Positions 1-11,300 of a stretch of DNA of 64,000 nucleotides are shown here, in pieces (position 1 is the stretch's first letter; every line of letters begins with the position of its first letter). Source of the DNA: Embiotoca jacksoni (taxonomy: Eukaryota > Chordata > Actinopteri > Embiotocidae); NCBI GenBank assembly GCA_022577435.1, contig JAKOON010000002.1, positions 7,590,001 to 7,654,000 of the forward strand, given 5' to 3'. The notes beneath the pieces were generated by a model, which saw only the letters and a program-made list of their open reading frames with translations, did no database searches and was not told the origin of the DNA. A program made the translations under genes and the position numbers.

Positions 1-1318
1 TATCAATGAAGATGAAAGGTGGGAGATCTTACAATGTGACACACAATAACACATCAGTATTTTAGATTTTTATGTTTGTGTGGTTTTGATGTTTGTTTTT
101 TGTTATTTATAGCTCTCCATATTCAAATATATACCCTATAACAGCAAAATATACACAAATTATTCAAATTTCAGTCATAGTAATGAGTGTGTGTGCATTG
201 CTTTTGTGTGTAATCTGTGATATTTACTTGACAAAGTCTGACAAAAATCTCAATTTTTCAATTGATTGATAAATCGATTGATAGAAGATTAATCTGCTAC
301 AATTGATAATTGATAGTTTCAATGGTTTAAGCAAGACAGATGTATTAAGTCTGACTTCTCAAATGCTACAATTTGCTTCTTTGAAGTCTTTTATATTGCT
401 TCAAATTTATTTTCTGTGGGGTTCTCAGAGACATTTTAGAGCTAAACAAAGCACACAGCTCTTTTCAATTTGATCTGCACTTTTGATCCAAAATGTTTTT
501 CTGTGGTTGAATCGAGCAGTCTATGATTTCAGCAGGGCATGTTGTCTTCTTGTTAAAGTGGAGGAAACCTCTGCGAATTCGCTTCTGTTGCGAATTTTGA
601 AATAATTGTTTTTACAAGTCTTTGAGACACTCAGTTCCTGTGGTTTTACTGAGGCCCCACACTACCTGTGGTGAACAAGTGTCGCTGCGGATGATAAAAG
701 TCTCAACATACAGGCGGGTTATAAAATGTGTTCAACTGTTTATCTGAAACTAGGATGGAACTTCAGCTGTTTGAGTTCAACAAATCAATTGGAAACCTCA
801 CAATCTGCCCTCTCTCTGCAATTATCCTTCCACGACAGCTCAGTTGGGCAAACGCAAAGAGGGAATTTTATACTCAAGACTAACGTTTGAAGATATCCAC
901 TTGATTTGACTAATTCTGATAGTTAAACTCTCATATTAGCTCCAGATAAACTTTGAACTGTATTTTTACACAGAGAAAGTGATAGATTTGGGCCCAGTCC
1001 CATTTCCCATCCTGTGGCCCTATCCATCATTTAGGAGTGCCCTCTACTGGGGAGTGGTCCTTCAGAACGGAGCTAGAAGGTGTAGGGTTTATAATCTTAA
1101 ACTAAGGAAATGGGACACCACAATTGGGCCTTAGTCTCCATAACCTACACTGAAAGTTCATTATAGGGATCTTGTAATGGCCAGTATGAGCAAGATGAAT
1201 GATGACAGCGAGCACGAAGTGTTTCAGCGCTCATATGGGTGCTTGACTGTCCGTTAATATAGTTATAGATATGTTGTCACATTCCACTATTGTCTACATT
1301 GGTCTCTCCCCTTTTCAG
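1..1318. other. Intronic or upstream DNA of tnfrsf25
   Basis: AT-rich, with stops in all frames. I looked for cysteine-rich receptor exons and saw none. The only structure noted is a short inverted-repeat element at about 990-1130, listed separately. Confidence 0.5.
990..1130. mobile_element. Short MITE-like inverted-repeat element
   Basis: The left end reads GGGCCCAGTCCCATTTCC. The right end, reverse-complemented, reads GGCCCAATTGTGGTGTCCCATTTCC, so the ends share GGCCCA and TCCCATTTCC. The element is about 140 bases with no coding capacity, as expected of a non-autonomous class II element (hAT-like by general appearance). No target-site duplication was confirmed. Confidence 0.45.
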
Positions 1319-4300
1319 GAAGAACTGTCCAAAATACCAAGATTGCAGGAGTGAATACACAACTACTCCCACAACTCAATCACCAAAGGGGGCAAGTAAG
1401 TGAACCCTTCAGAATTATCTGTATTTCTGGAGGAACTTGTCTCCAAATATGGTTGGAAGTTACAAATACCAAGAAACACAATCTGCTAATAACAAACAAA
1501 TCATTGGATTGTTAATTGATTATTGTTCCTGTCCATAGTGAATACATCTTTCAACATTCACAGTGTAGGTTAGAAAAAAAATCCTTATTATCTGGGACTG
1601 CTCGCCATCATTGGATTTTATTAATATGTTTCACGGGATAACATGAGGTTGGCTATTCTGAAACTGAAGTTGAGTGATGCAGCAGGAGTATGACTTTAAA
1701 CATTAAAGTAAATCTACTGTAAAAATGACTGAACAAAGCAAACTCAGCAAAGATACTGTGGATTGACCTCAATAGAGCTTTGTGCACCAGACAACCCAAC
1801 AATATAAATGGTTTTGTAGTTTAGTTTTGACTCGTGTCCAAATTTACTTTACACTCACGTTAGCTCTGGATATTTGAAGTTTAAATTAAATAACTTTTCC
1901 CTCTTTTTGTGTCGTCTGCTGGGAATACTATTCAGGTCATCTTCACTATGTTATAACTGATGACCGGTGGAGTTACGCCCGTGTTTCTTTGTGTCTACTG
2001 CAGACAACCAAACGGTCTGGCTTTTTCTCGTGGTGGTTGTGGGGGCACTTCTGTGGGTGTTTTGGCTCCTGCTGCTCTTCAAGTACCTGCTCAAAAATCC
2101 ACCCAGTTGTCCCTGCTGGAGTGCAAACAAAGATTTAGAGTTGACTGCTCAGGACCCCAAATTAAACGGTAACAAGTGCAAGAATGTAATTGAGTATTCA
2201 TTCAAGTCCTGTACATAAAAGCAATTTTTGTGGTACTCAGACTTTATTCAAATACTTTACATGTATGCAACTTATTGATCACCTTCACTAAATTTAAGAG
2301 TCCAGTTAAAAGTTACTGTAAAGATTAATTTTGTCTGTACGAAACATATAATACTAGTAAATATGACCAATGACATAGGGCCTGATTGCGTGTTCCTTCG
2401 AAAAGTTAGCAAAAAAGTGTTGCACCTGTTTTGCGGGTGATTTACTAAGAGTAATTGCGTCATTGAAATCAGGTGCAAATTAAATGAGGGGTTTGTGTGT
2501 GTTAAAGTGATTCCAGCAATGGAAAACAGAGCGACCGCAAAAGGAAAAAGAAAATCTGATCCCATTGAAATTAAGAAATATAAATATAACAAGAACAAAA
2601 CGCCAGAACGGAGATTATCAGCAAGAAAGTCAAACTGTGGGAAAACAGAAAGGTGGAAAAAAAAAAAGGCTTAATAATAAAACGTCGGCCATAAAGCAGG
2701 AGGGACGGTGGATGAGATCCTCTAACAAACACCGACCAGCAGGGCCAGCTCTTTCTGTGATGAGCAGGTGACTTTTCATTCAGTGCCTCGCGAGTGCTCG
2801 GTAGCCTTATGAAGCTACCTGTGAATTCTGCGGGACACATTCAGGACCTGTGACAGCACACCTGAATAACGGGACTGGGTGGGACATCCGAGCAGCGTTA
2901 TGCTGGAATGATCCAGACGCAGTACAATGCTGAGTCGTAAGAAGTTTTTTAATTGCTGGTATTTAATGGCTCCTACTTGTTGTTGGCTGTCAATCATCAT
3001 TCAGTTCATTCAATAACTCAGAAGTGTCATCACTGGACAAACGATATATCTGAATAATCTTTCTCTCTGACGTCTCAAAAATGTTTCCCCGGGTGTAAAA
3101 CCACGTTCTCTACGTATCTTTAGTTTCCCTGCGTCTCCTTCTCACCACAATAATAAGAGCAGCCGTCTCTCCAGATTTGCGCATCTGATTAACACGTTCC
3201 TTTCAGTCGTACTAAAATACACAAGTAATCACTTCTCCTGTTTCTACTTTCAGGTTCAGTAAATATCTTTACGGGTGCTAAATTGTTCTATTTGCATGTT
3301 CCCTCCCAGTATGTTGCACCTTCAAGCAGAAACGTCCAATATTACATATCCATGAAGGCAAACACGCAAAATGGACAACGTGTGTTAAATTGCACATTTG
3401 AAAGACGCAATCCTCACTGCACGTCGTTAGTAAATCTACTAGGACATTTTTTTTGCGGGTGGTGTGGAGTTTGCACGTGATTTTACACGCAAACCTTTAG
3501 TAAATCAGGCCCTAAGTGTATTAAACGACCCACCAGTATAGAAAATAGAACTAATTACAACTTTAGAATGCCACTTGTACATTAATGTATCTGTTATAAT
3601 AATCCAATATTATGGTATATACTAATTCAACCAGGAGCCTTTCTGCGCTCATATTCATACTTTTGACATTTAAGATATTTTTCTGTTAAACTGATTTCAC
3701 TCCTTACTAGGATAACATTTGAATGCAGGACTTTTTCTTTTGTAATATTGCTATTTTTTCTTCATTAAGGAAACAGAGTACTTCCACCACTGTCAGTAAC
3801 ATGAATACATGCTTTACATACTGTCACTCAGTGGTTCAGTGGTTATACCCTGGAGACATTCACACTGTTTTCTTTTGGCTAATTAAATAAAATGCATTAA
3901 TTTTTCTGGACTTTATGCTGTAACACAGCATAACCAAACATAAACTGTCATGTATGATTCCTTTCACAATAAATGTATCTGTATAATTAAAGCAAGCCTC
4001 AGTTTTACAGACTTTTAAATTCATTTATTTTTTTGTTTTTCAATGTGCCTTCTCAAATGAATGTCACTCATAAAGCAAGAAGCTTCCTGATGACATCTGC
4101 TTTCCTCCTAACAGAACAACGCAGTCATCAAGGCGGCGGCACGACTACGCAGGTTTTTGCTCAGTTTCATGAACTTTTTGATCTTTTCACATTAGCAGTA
4201 CTGTAGGGGGACAGTGAGAGGGCCAAGTAAAAAAAAAAAACAAACACATGAAGGTCATTAAGAGCAAAGGTGAAATGTTGAAAATTTTTTTTTTTTTTTT

Positions 4301-7300
4301 ACCTCCTTTTTTTTAATTTGTTCTTTCAAGATAAGTAACATTTCTGAGGAAACTCCAATGATGTCCCCCAGTCAGAGTGCAGTTCGTCCAGAGCATCCAG
4401 CCCACATCAGTCTTCTACTGCCAAACAGTGACAACATAGGTAAGTTTCAGTATTTGATGCCCAGCTGCAAGGTGCTGCTTGTGACTTGTTTGGACTTTAA
4501 TATAGCCTTCTAGTTTTCCTGTTTTTTTTTTTCCATCACCAGTGCAGGTGGTATATCGCTAAAAAATACGAACTAATGACACATTTCATTTCCCAAAGTA
4601 TTTCAGGAGACGATAGACAAAAAACTCATGACATACATATCAATACATAACAACACATAACAATACTGTGAATACAGCCAGAGGACGTTTCCATAAAAAA
4701 AAAGTTTCCAATGTTTTCCACGTGACCACATGTTTGACACATGTTTACTACATGTTGCAAAATATGATAACATGGGGAAAATCTGTGGAAAGGTTTTCAC
4801 AGGGGATCTACATGGGCTTCACACATTACACCATGAACGTGTTTTAAAATCACATGGTTCACATGTGCACAATACCGTGTCATGTGATCACATGTGTTTT
4901 TGCACGTGAAATTCGTGTGCTCTTTCTTTATATAATAGAAAAATAAAACTATGCCTCAAAGAAAACTCGTTATTATCATGGCCTCTTCTGAATAAAGTCT
5001 TAATGAAATCATCACCCAACCAGTTTTTCTATGTGAAGCCAGGCTCATATTTTGCCTCTTCAAAGTAAGAAACAAATTCCTTACCAGCTACATTTGTAAA
5101 TCTGCCTGAAATAGATTCAAGGCAAGGCTTTTGTTGAGTTTTTATGAAACTGCATTTTTGAAGTGGGCTGGAACTGGACCAGAAGTAAAGAGAGGGGGCA
5201 AAATACCTTACAGGCTCACTTAAAATGTAACAGGAAGAGTGAAGAATCAAAGATCTCAGCAGGCCTGTTTCGACAGATTAGAAACAAGTAACACAAAGAC
5301 ACTATATTATAAAGATATGATATACAATGTCAACATGTCAGAGAGAGAGATAAATCACACTTAAAGATCCCAAAAGGGATGTTGTCACAAGAAATTATCA
5401 TGTGCAAAAAGTGGGCCAAAAGTCACAGCAGGGTTCAGAGTCAATAGAGATCAGATAAAATGGTTCCACGGAAAAGTACACTCAACAGTCTGAGGTCACA
5501 CCTGAAACCTGTTGGTTATTTGGGGTTAAAAAAAAAAAGATCAAAACAATGCTACTGTCCCAAGCTCAAGATAAAACACCATGAATACAATAAAATGTTT
5601 TTTCCCTGTGAATAACTATCTAACAAAGTTGCTGCTGCAAAGCTTCAAATTCAGATTTGTTTTAATTCAAGCATGAGATAAAACTCTGTGATAGCTGTGA
5701 TGTAAGACAGCGTTATGAGAGAAGCTGAAGAAGTTCTGTGTGACGATGCATTATGAACTCTTTCCTCTCATGTTTAATTTTCTTGGGCTTCATGTGAGAT
5801 AAGACTTAAATCTTTGCAGTAGTTCAACACATTAGCTACAGGATGTGAGAGGCTTGATGCAGACGCAGAGAGATTAGTTGAAAGGTGAACAGCGGTGGCG
5901 GAGGAATAACATACACATTTGTGTGACACATGATTAGATAGATAGTTTGTCACCATCTACTCCAGAGTAAACTACTTCTGTTGGCAATTTAGATCTTTTT
6001 TTTATATTAATTGACTGACAATTTGTAGATAAAGTATGATCCAAGCAGCACAAATTTATATTTTGATCACCCTTTATCAATACATTACTGCAGATGTTCT
6101 CTGAGATGTTGTATATAAAACTAAAAGAAATGAGTCTGGTTTTAAATCAAAATTTCAAACAAACTACAAATGCAGCACCAACGGTCAAGCAGCATTATTT
6201 GTATTTGAGATATTTTAAAGTACTCTCTTAGTATCACCTGTAAAGGATCTAGTGTCTTGCTCGAGGATAATTCAGTTGAGTGAATACTTGCGTAGACAAT
6301 GATTTGTGCAGACCGAGCTTTTCTGGTTAAAAAGTAGCATCACCAGTCATTACCCCAGTCCTGCCCAATGTCCTACTTAAATTTAAAAAAATTTCATGAC
6401 TACTGTTGTGGTGCACCATCTGAAGTCACAGTGTTTCCACCTTTTCATCTCTGCCTGTGCAACAGCTATCACCAATCAGCCGTGTGTGCGGAGGTGGAAG
6501 CTGGGAAACAGGACGCCTTTACTTTTTGTCATCAGTCAGCGAGTTGACATTAGGGGAAATGACAAATCAGATAGTGAAAGCACGTCCCTGTTGCTGATTT
6601 GCACCCTTCTACATCAAATTTTATCTCCTTTGAAATCATCATCAACATCCACTTTACTTTTTTGTTTTATGTATCTTTCCATAATTTTATGAATTTCTTA
6701 CATTTAAAAATACTTAAATGTCTTCAACAGTCATGATGTCAAAGTTTAAATCTGTTGTTATTCAGCCTGATACAGCCCCATGTCAATTTGCAAACTCATT
6801 TAAGTCCCTCATTTGAGGTTTTAGAACAACTTTTACTGACACATTTTCTGTCATTAGTAATGCCATGTTGTGTCTGCCATTCATGGCTCAGCTGAAAACA
6901 CCCTAGTTGTCAAAGTGCTGATGGCCTTGGAGTGAGGATTATGTTCTCTATTCCTTTTTGTAAAGATGTATGTTGGGGAATTTACACATCAAAACCACCC
7001 TGCATTCAAGTTACATAATACTACGTGTTTCCCTTTGCACTGCTCTGGCTGCCAAATGCTTGTCTTATTTATGCAGAGTAAGACTGATTTTCTGTGTAAT
7101 ACACCAGTGTTGATATCCTTCCATGGTCTGCTCATATTCCTGCACACCTATTCTGGATGACCTTTTCTTAAATTTAAATCTGGGATTGCAGTTGGCTAAA
7201 GTATAACATTATGCCGGACATCGAATCATAAAATTAATTCTTAAGACATTTAAATGAAAAAAGATTTATCTTAATGTTGTTTAATAGTAGCACAATGGAT

Positions 7301-7732
7301 AGAGAACAGTCCCTTGCAGGTGAGCTTTTCCAACAACAGTTTCTGTTTTTGCATGTACAGTGTCCTCAGATTGTCTGTGACTCTCTCCTTCCAGCTGCCA
7401 GACAAGCCGAACATTCAGGTCACTGGCCGGCTATCATCCTCTACGCCATCATCAAGGAGGTGCCCCTGCGTAGGTGGAAGGAGTTCTTGCGTCTGCTCTC
7501 GGTGCCTGACCAGCAGATGGAGCGAGTGGACCTGGAGGCCGGTTTGGGCCTGGGCTCCATGGAGAGGCAGTACCAGATGCTGAGGCTGTGGAGCCAGCGC
7601 TCCTCTGCGGGCCTGAACGATGTTTTCTCCGCCTTACACTACATGGATTTATCCGGCTGTGCCCAGCTGCTGCAGGAAAGCCTGGAGAAGCTGCAGTGGA
7701 GGCCCGAGCCAAAGCAAGGTTTCACAGCCTGA
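1319..7732 (+). CDS. tnfrsf25: Death-domain TNF receptor, probably TNFRSF25/DR3 (3' part; 5' exons lie outside the window)
   Basis: Cell-surface receptor that in mammals binds TL1A and signals through TRADD. Exons whose phases chain correctly: 1319-1395 (end of the ectodomain, with KNCPKYQDC then a Thr-rich stalk), 2004-2168 (transmembrane helix from about TVWLFLVVVVG to FKYLL, then a short basic/Cys tail), 4115-4152 (38-nt micro-exon), 4331-4439 (Ser/Pro-rich linker) and 7395-7732 (death domain and stop TGA). The death-domain exon has VPLRRWKEF, RQYQMLRLW and SAGLNDVFSAL, which fit human DR3 better than TNFR1. Human TNFRSF25 and TTC34 both lie on 1p36, so the neighbouring ttc34 supports the call. 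No exon encoding the N-terminal cysteine-rich domains or signal peptide was found in bases 1-1318, so the gene starts off the left edge. tnfrsf1a is the main alternative. Confidence 0.78.
2378..3512. mobile_element. Non-autonomous DNA transposon in a tnfrsf25 intron
   Basis: It begins GGGCCTGATT and ends AATCAGGCCC, a perfect 10-bp terminal inverted repeat over about 1.1 kb, with TA on both sides. Subterminal sequences also recur inverted, including TTTGCGGGTG and TTTACTAA tracts near both ends. Open frames inside are short and unrecognised; one lysine-rich frame near 2520-2770 may be a decayed DNA-binding protein. The terminal sequence resembles PIF/Harbinger-type fish elements, but the family is not certain. 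Confidence 0.6.
4650..4925. repeat. Dense CACATG/CACGTG palindrome repeat
   Basis: About 270 bases of intron with many CACATG, ACATGT and CACGTG hexamers, for example 4719-4724, 4727-4732, 4738-4743 and several between 4850 and 4915. Spacing is irregular. It looks like a decayed repeat rather than coding DNA. Confidence 0.4.
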
Positions 7733-8093
7733 AGGACTGACTGTGGTTTGACTGGGGCAATGCAGGACACCTGAGGTTGTACGTAGAGACACAAGTATGA
7801 TACAGTTCATGATACAATTGGAAACAACAATGCTTAAACTGTAAACATCAGTGCACAATATGAGACACTTCAATTTCCTCTAAAGGACATTACTAACAGT
7901 AGTTGCTACGGTACAACCAGAGAAAACTGCAATAATATCATAAATGACCCGTACTGAGTATTGCAGATGTAGATTACAGTATAAGAGGTAAATGGCATTA
8001 TGAAGTACCATGAGACGTCACACCACAATCTGAATATTTATTTTGATAATTTAACATCATAAAATGCACTGCAGAGAAGTGTATATGTCTTTC

Positions 8094-8096
<3 letters not shown>

Positions 8097-8134
<38 letters not shown>
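8097..8134. repeat. (TA)n microsatellite
   Basis: An uninterrupted TA dinucleotide run in the presumed 3' UTR of tnfrsf25. Confidence 0.9.
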
Positions 8135-8142
<8 letters not shown>

Positions 8143-8152
8143 AAAAACATGA

Positions 8153-8178
8153 AATAAAATAAAGCTCAACCCAATAAA
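8153..8178 (+). terminator. Poly(A) signals of tnfrsf25
   Basis: Two AATAAA hexamers at 8153-8158 and 8173-8178, about 420 bases after the stop codon and just past a (TA)n tract. They are the first strong polyadenylation signals downstream of the death-domain exon, giving a 3' UTR of about 450 bases. Confidence 0.5.
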
Positions 8179-8199
8179 GAATTTAACTTTATTTTACAT

Positions 8200-9236
8200 T
8201 CAGACTAACACTTAAAATGAAGCATGTACATTTAGAAAATAGTGTCAGCTGCAGAACTGGAGCTTGGATTGGCAAATGGCTTTGTCAAATGTGTGTGGTA
8301 AACTCAACCGCAGCAATCAGCATTCTTAAGAAGCACCTCCTGTCTCTTTATATAGATATTGTCATCTGGTAATCTGCAATAGGCTAGGTGAAGAAATACA
8401 TTTGAAAAATCAATGAAGGGAAATTCCCTTCCGTTAATTAAAGCCTTTAGTTACACCAGCTAACCTCCAGCTTGTCGTGTGGTTTCTCTAAAAGGCCAAC
8501 AGAGGAGGGTTGTGGTTTCACAGCAGTGTTGTAAGTTAAATAAACGTAACTGTATTCTGTGTGTAAAAAGTAAGCAAGGAAGTGTATCCTTGATTGGATG
8601 TACAAGATTATTTTACTTCAAGGAATCGGAGCTCGGTTTTACTTTCTTTTCTTTAGCATTTGGCTTCTAAAAGTAAAGACTTCTTCAATTTGAATATTTG
8701 AACTGTGTAAATATTTGTGTATATCCATGATGTTTGTGCAGGACTGCTGAGGATATTTTTCACCATCCTACGACATCTCCTTTATCTTGTTTATCATGAC
8801 AGTATGGTACAACATGTCAGCCACAAATGTTTTTTTTGTTTTTTTTTTGCAAAGAAAGAAAACTGAAATCCCCAAAGGACGTCAGATATTCCGTTTCCTA
8901 CAAGTAAATGGTGTCGATGTGCAGTGCGGCTGGGTTTTTCCTCAGCACACATATTCCATTCACATGGATGGTTGTCTCTTGTGATGTTTGGGTATCTCAT
9001 TTTGAGAGTTTTTGTGTTTCAGTTCAGTTTGCTGATATTAAAGGATTTGGGTTTTCCCATTTAAGGAGTTCATCAATGAATGCTTTAATAAAAATCCAGG
9101 TCATTTTTCCAGTTATAATTGCTTGCATGATGTGTTACAGAGCTCAATGTGTGGTTTATCATACTGAAACTGATGTCACTTATGGCACCAGTCAAATATC
9201 ATTATACAGTAAGTCATGAATAAAACTGTTAGCCAC

Positions 9237-9267
<31 letters not shown>

Positions 9268-9990
9268 TGGACTCAGTGTTTGAACAGCAGCAGCTGGTGG
9301 GCAGTTTCAAGCACAGGACACCATACAAAGGAAATAAAGGCAGGGAGCCTGAAGAGCTTTTATTCTTGAGTTGGATTAGACCAATCTCATGAATTGCAAA
9401 TTATGTTTCTGCACAAAGAACAGCTGTCCTACATTGTCCATATTCCCTAGATGGAATAATAATAGGTCCCAGTTTGAGCAGCGTATAAAACATGACAACA
9501 AGAAGTTCTGGCAACAGGTTTAAAAACATATTTGCTTTCTTGCATAGCACAAACACATGTTGCTAAACTGCCAATAAGCTGTACATGAACACAACATTTT
9601 GGTCGACCTGAGTCAGTCAAAAATTCTATAGGAGATATAGTGGTAATACTTTTTGAAATTGTGTTACTGCTTTTCTAATCATTTGTTGAACACTTCAACA
9701 GGCTGCACTGTATTTGTTCTTTGAGGACACTTATAGCTACAACATAAGAATATATTGTTTCCAAAATGTTATGGCTGCAGTAAATAGACACACAATTTGG
9801 GTAAGAAAAGTCAAATTTATGTGGCATGCTTTCTGCCTGTTTATGTTTTGCCTTTTGTGGAGGCGTTTTAATGACTTTTTTAAAAAAAAAAAAAAAAATT
9901 AAATTATTTCTTTTTAACTTTCAGACCGTTTTCACCCTTTTAACATTCCTAGAAGCTCTAACCACTTCGCTCTGTCTGACACTTGACGCA
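8200..9990. other. Intergenic interval between tnfrsf25 and ttc34
   Basis: AT-rich and gene-free by inspection; short open frames have no codon pattern or splice context. It contains a pure G run of about 28 bases at 9238-9265. Confidence 0.5.
9238..9265. repeat. Poly(G) tract
   Basis: About 28 consecutive G on the + strand. Such tracts can form G-quadruplexes, but they are also prone to length errors in assemblies. Confidence 0.85.
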
Positions 9991-10019
9991 AAGAAACAGA
10001 TTTGATCGCTGATTGTATG

Positions 10020-10225
10020 TTATATTTGTAACAGGATGTTACGAGCGCCTTTACTGTGGAATCGTGGTGTTCTCATTAGCATGCGCGTTAGTGGTTTCCA
10101 CTGGCAACCGGATCCGCGCTCACAACAACAACAACAGCTCGCGCAGCAAACCGTCCCATGTCCTGACATCAGAAGAGAGACGGAGCCGGGAGGAGTTTAC
10201 CGAGATGTGAACCCTGCTGCGGTCA
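10020..10225 (+). promoter_or_regulatory. CpG-rich promoter and probable noncoding first exon of ttc34
   Basis: The only CpG-rich patch upstream of ttc34, with many CG dinucleotides in AT-rich surroundings. A splice acceptor (CGTCTTCAG) lies just before the coding exon at about 11260, so an upstream noncoding exon is expected. Candidate donors are near 10205-10225. The patch contains a 3-nt-spaced RFX-like X-box at 10094-10108 (GTTTCC-ACT-GGCAAC). Confidence 0.5.
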
Positions 10226-10364
10226 GTTTTCTTTTCTTTTCTTTTTTTTTTCTTTTTTTTTCTTCTTTTTTTTTTTAATCTTGTTGTTTCCTCTAAGTCT
10301 ATTATGGACTTTAAAGAAAGAGTGAAAAAAACTCCATTACAGCTTATGTTGTGTGAGCGGACAC

Positions 10365-10378
10365 GTTGTCCTGGCAAC
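10365..10378 (+). promoter_or_regulatory. RFX X-box-like motif
   Basis: GTTGTCCTGGCAAC differs by one spacer base from the ciliary X-box consensus GTHNYYATRRNAAC. It lies about 150 bases after the presumed first exon of ttc34. Binding is inferred from the motif only. Confidence 0.45.
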
Positions 10379-11300
10379 ACGGTCCACAGCTATTGAATTA
10401 CCAAAAAAAAAAAAAAACAACAAAAAAAAAAAAAGGGGGCCTAGGTTTTCTGTGACAAAATGAGCTGGCACCAAGCTTATCGTTGAGTTTGTGTCCTTGT
10501 TCAGACTTTCCAAAGTCTCGGATATAGTTTTGTTTTTTTCCCCCACATTTTCTTGGGTTCGCTGTTTTCGACAAAAAGCCAAAATGCAGCAGGTGGGTTG
10601 AAGTCACACAACGGAGCTAATAGGCCATACACCTTAAGTGTGAAATGAAACATCATTAAAAAAATTAGGAGTAATGGACGTTTTTCACTGCAGTGTGTAT
10701 CAACTGATATCAGCAGTTATAATTTCTGAATTTCTACAGTGAATAAAAGATATGAAAAGGAGATATTGCAGATGTTGACAGCATAAATGTACTTAATCAA
10801 GGGGACAATCTTTTTAGTCACTAGAGACTTGGTCAAAACCTACCAAAGGCTGGACCGTGGATAAAGCATGAAAGGGATTTTAATTTGAAATGAATACAGG
10901 AATTTCTCATATGAATTTGGTAAAAATATTGGTAGCATAAATTCAGCAAGTACCCCACTAAACATGTTTGGGAGGACAAACAACACTGTAATCCACTATG
11001 AATAAGATCTTGACCTTTTTACATAAATGTCATCTGCTTTAGTTTCTGGGTCCTGGTATTGTGAATGCTAGCTCATTGTCACACCGGCATGGCTTACAAG
11101 GACATTGTCAAAATGTCTGTTTTGAAAAAAGGCATATTGTTTGATGCTTTAATATAGTATGGTGAGTATTGATAATTACATCTTTCAACTTAAGTATTAA
11201 ATAATTTGTATCTCATATCTCACATCTTGTTTTCTAACCATGAAATGTCAACGTCTTCAGCCGAAGACGGTCTAACAGAGAGAGGGCCTGCTGCCTCATC

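Noticed and set aside
7288..7319. Possible extra tnfrsf25 exon ending in CTTGCAG before GTGAGC
   Set aside because: The donor is strong but the acceptor is weak and the 32-nt length breaks frame. The exon ending at 4439 joins the death-domain exon at 7395 in phase without it.
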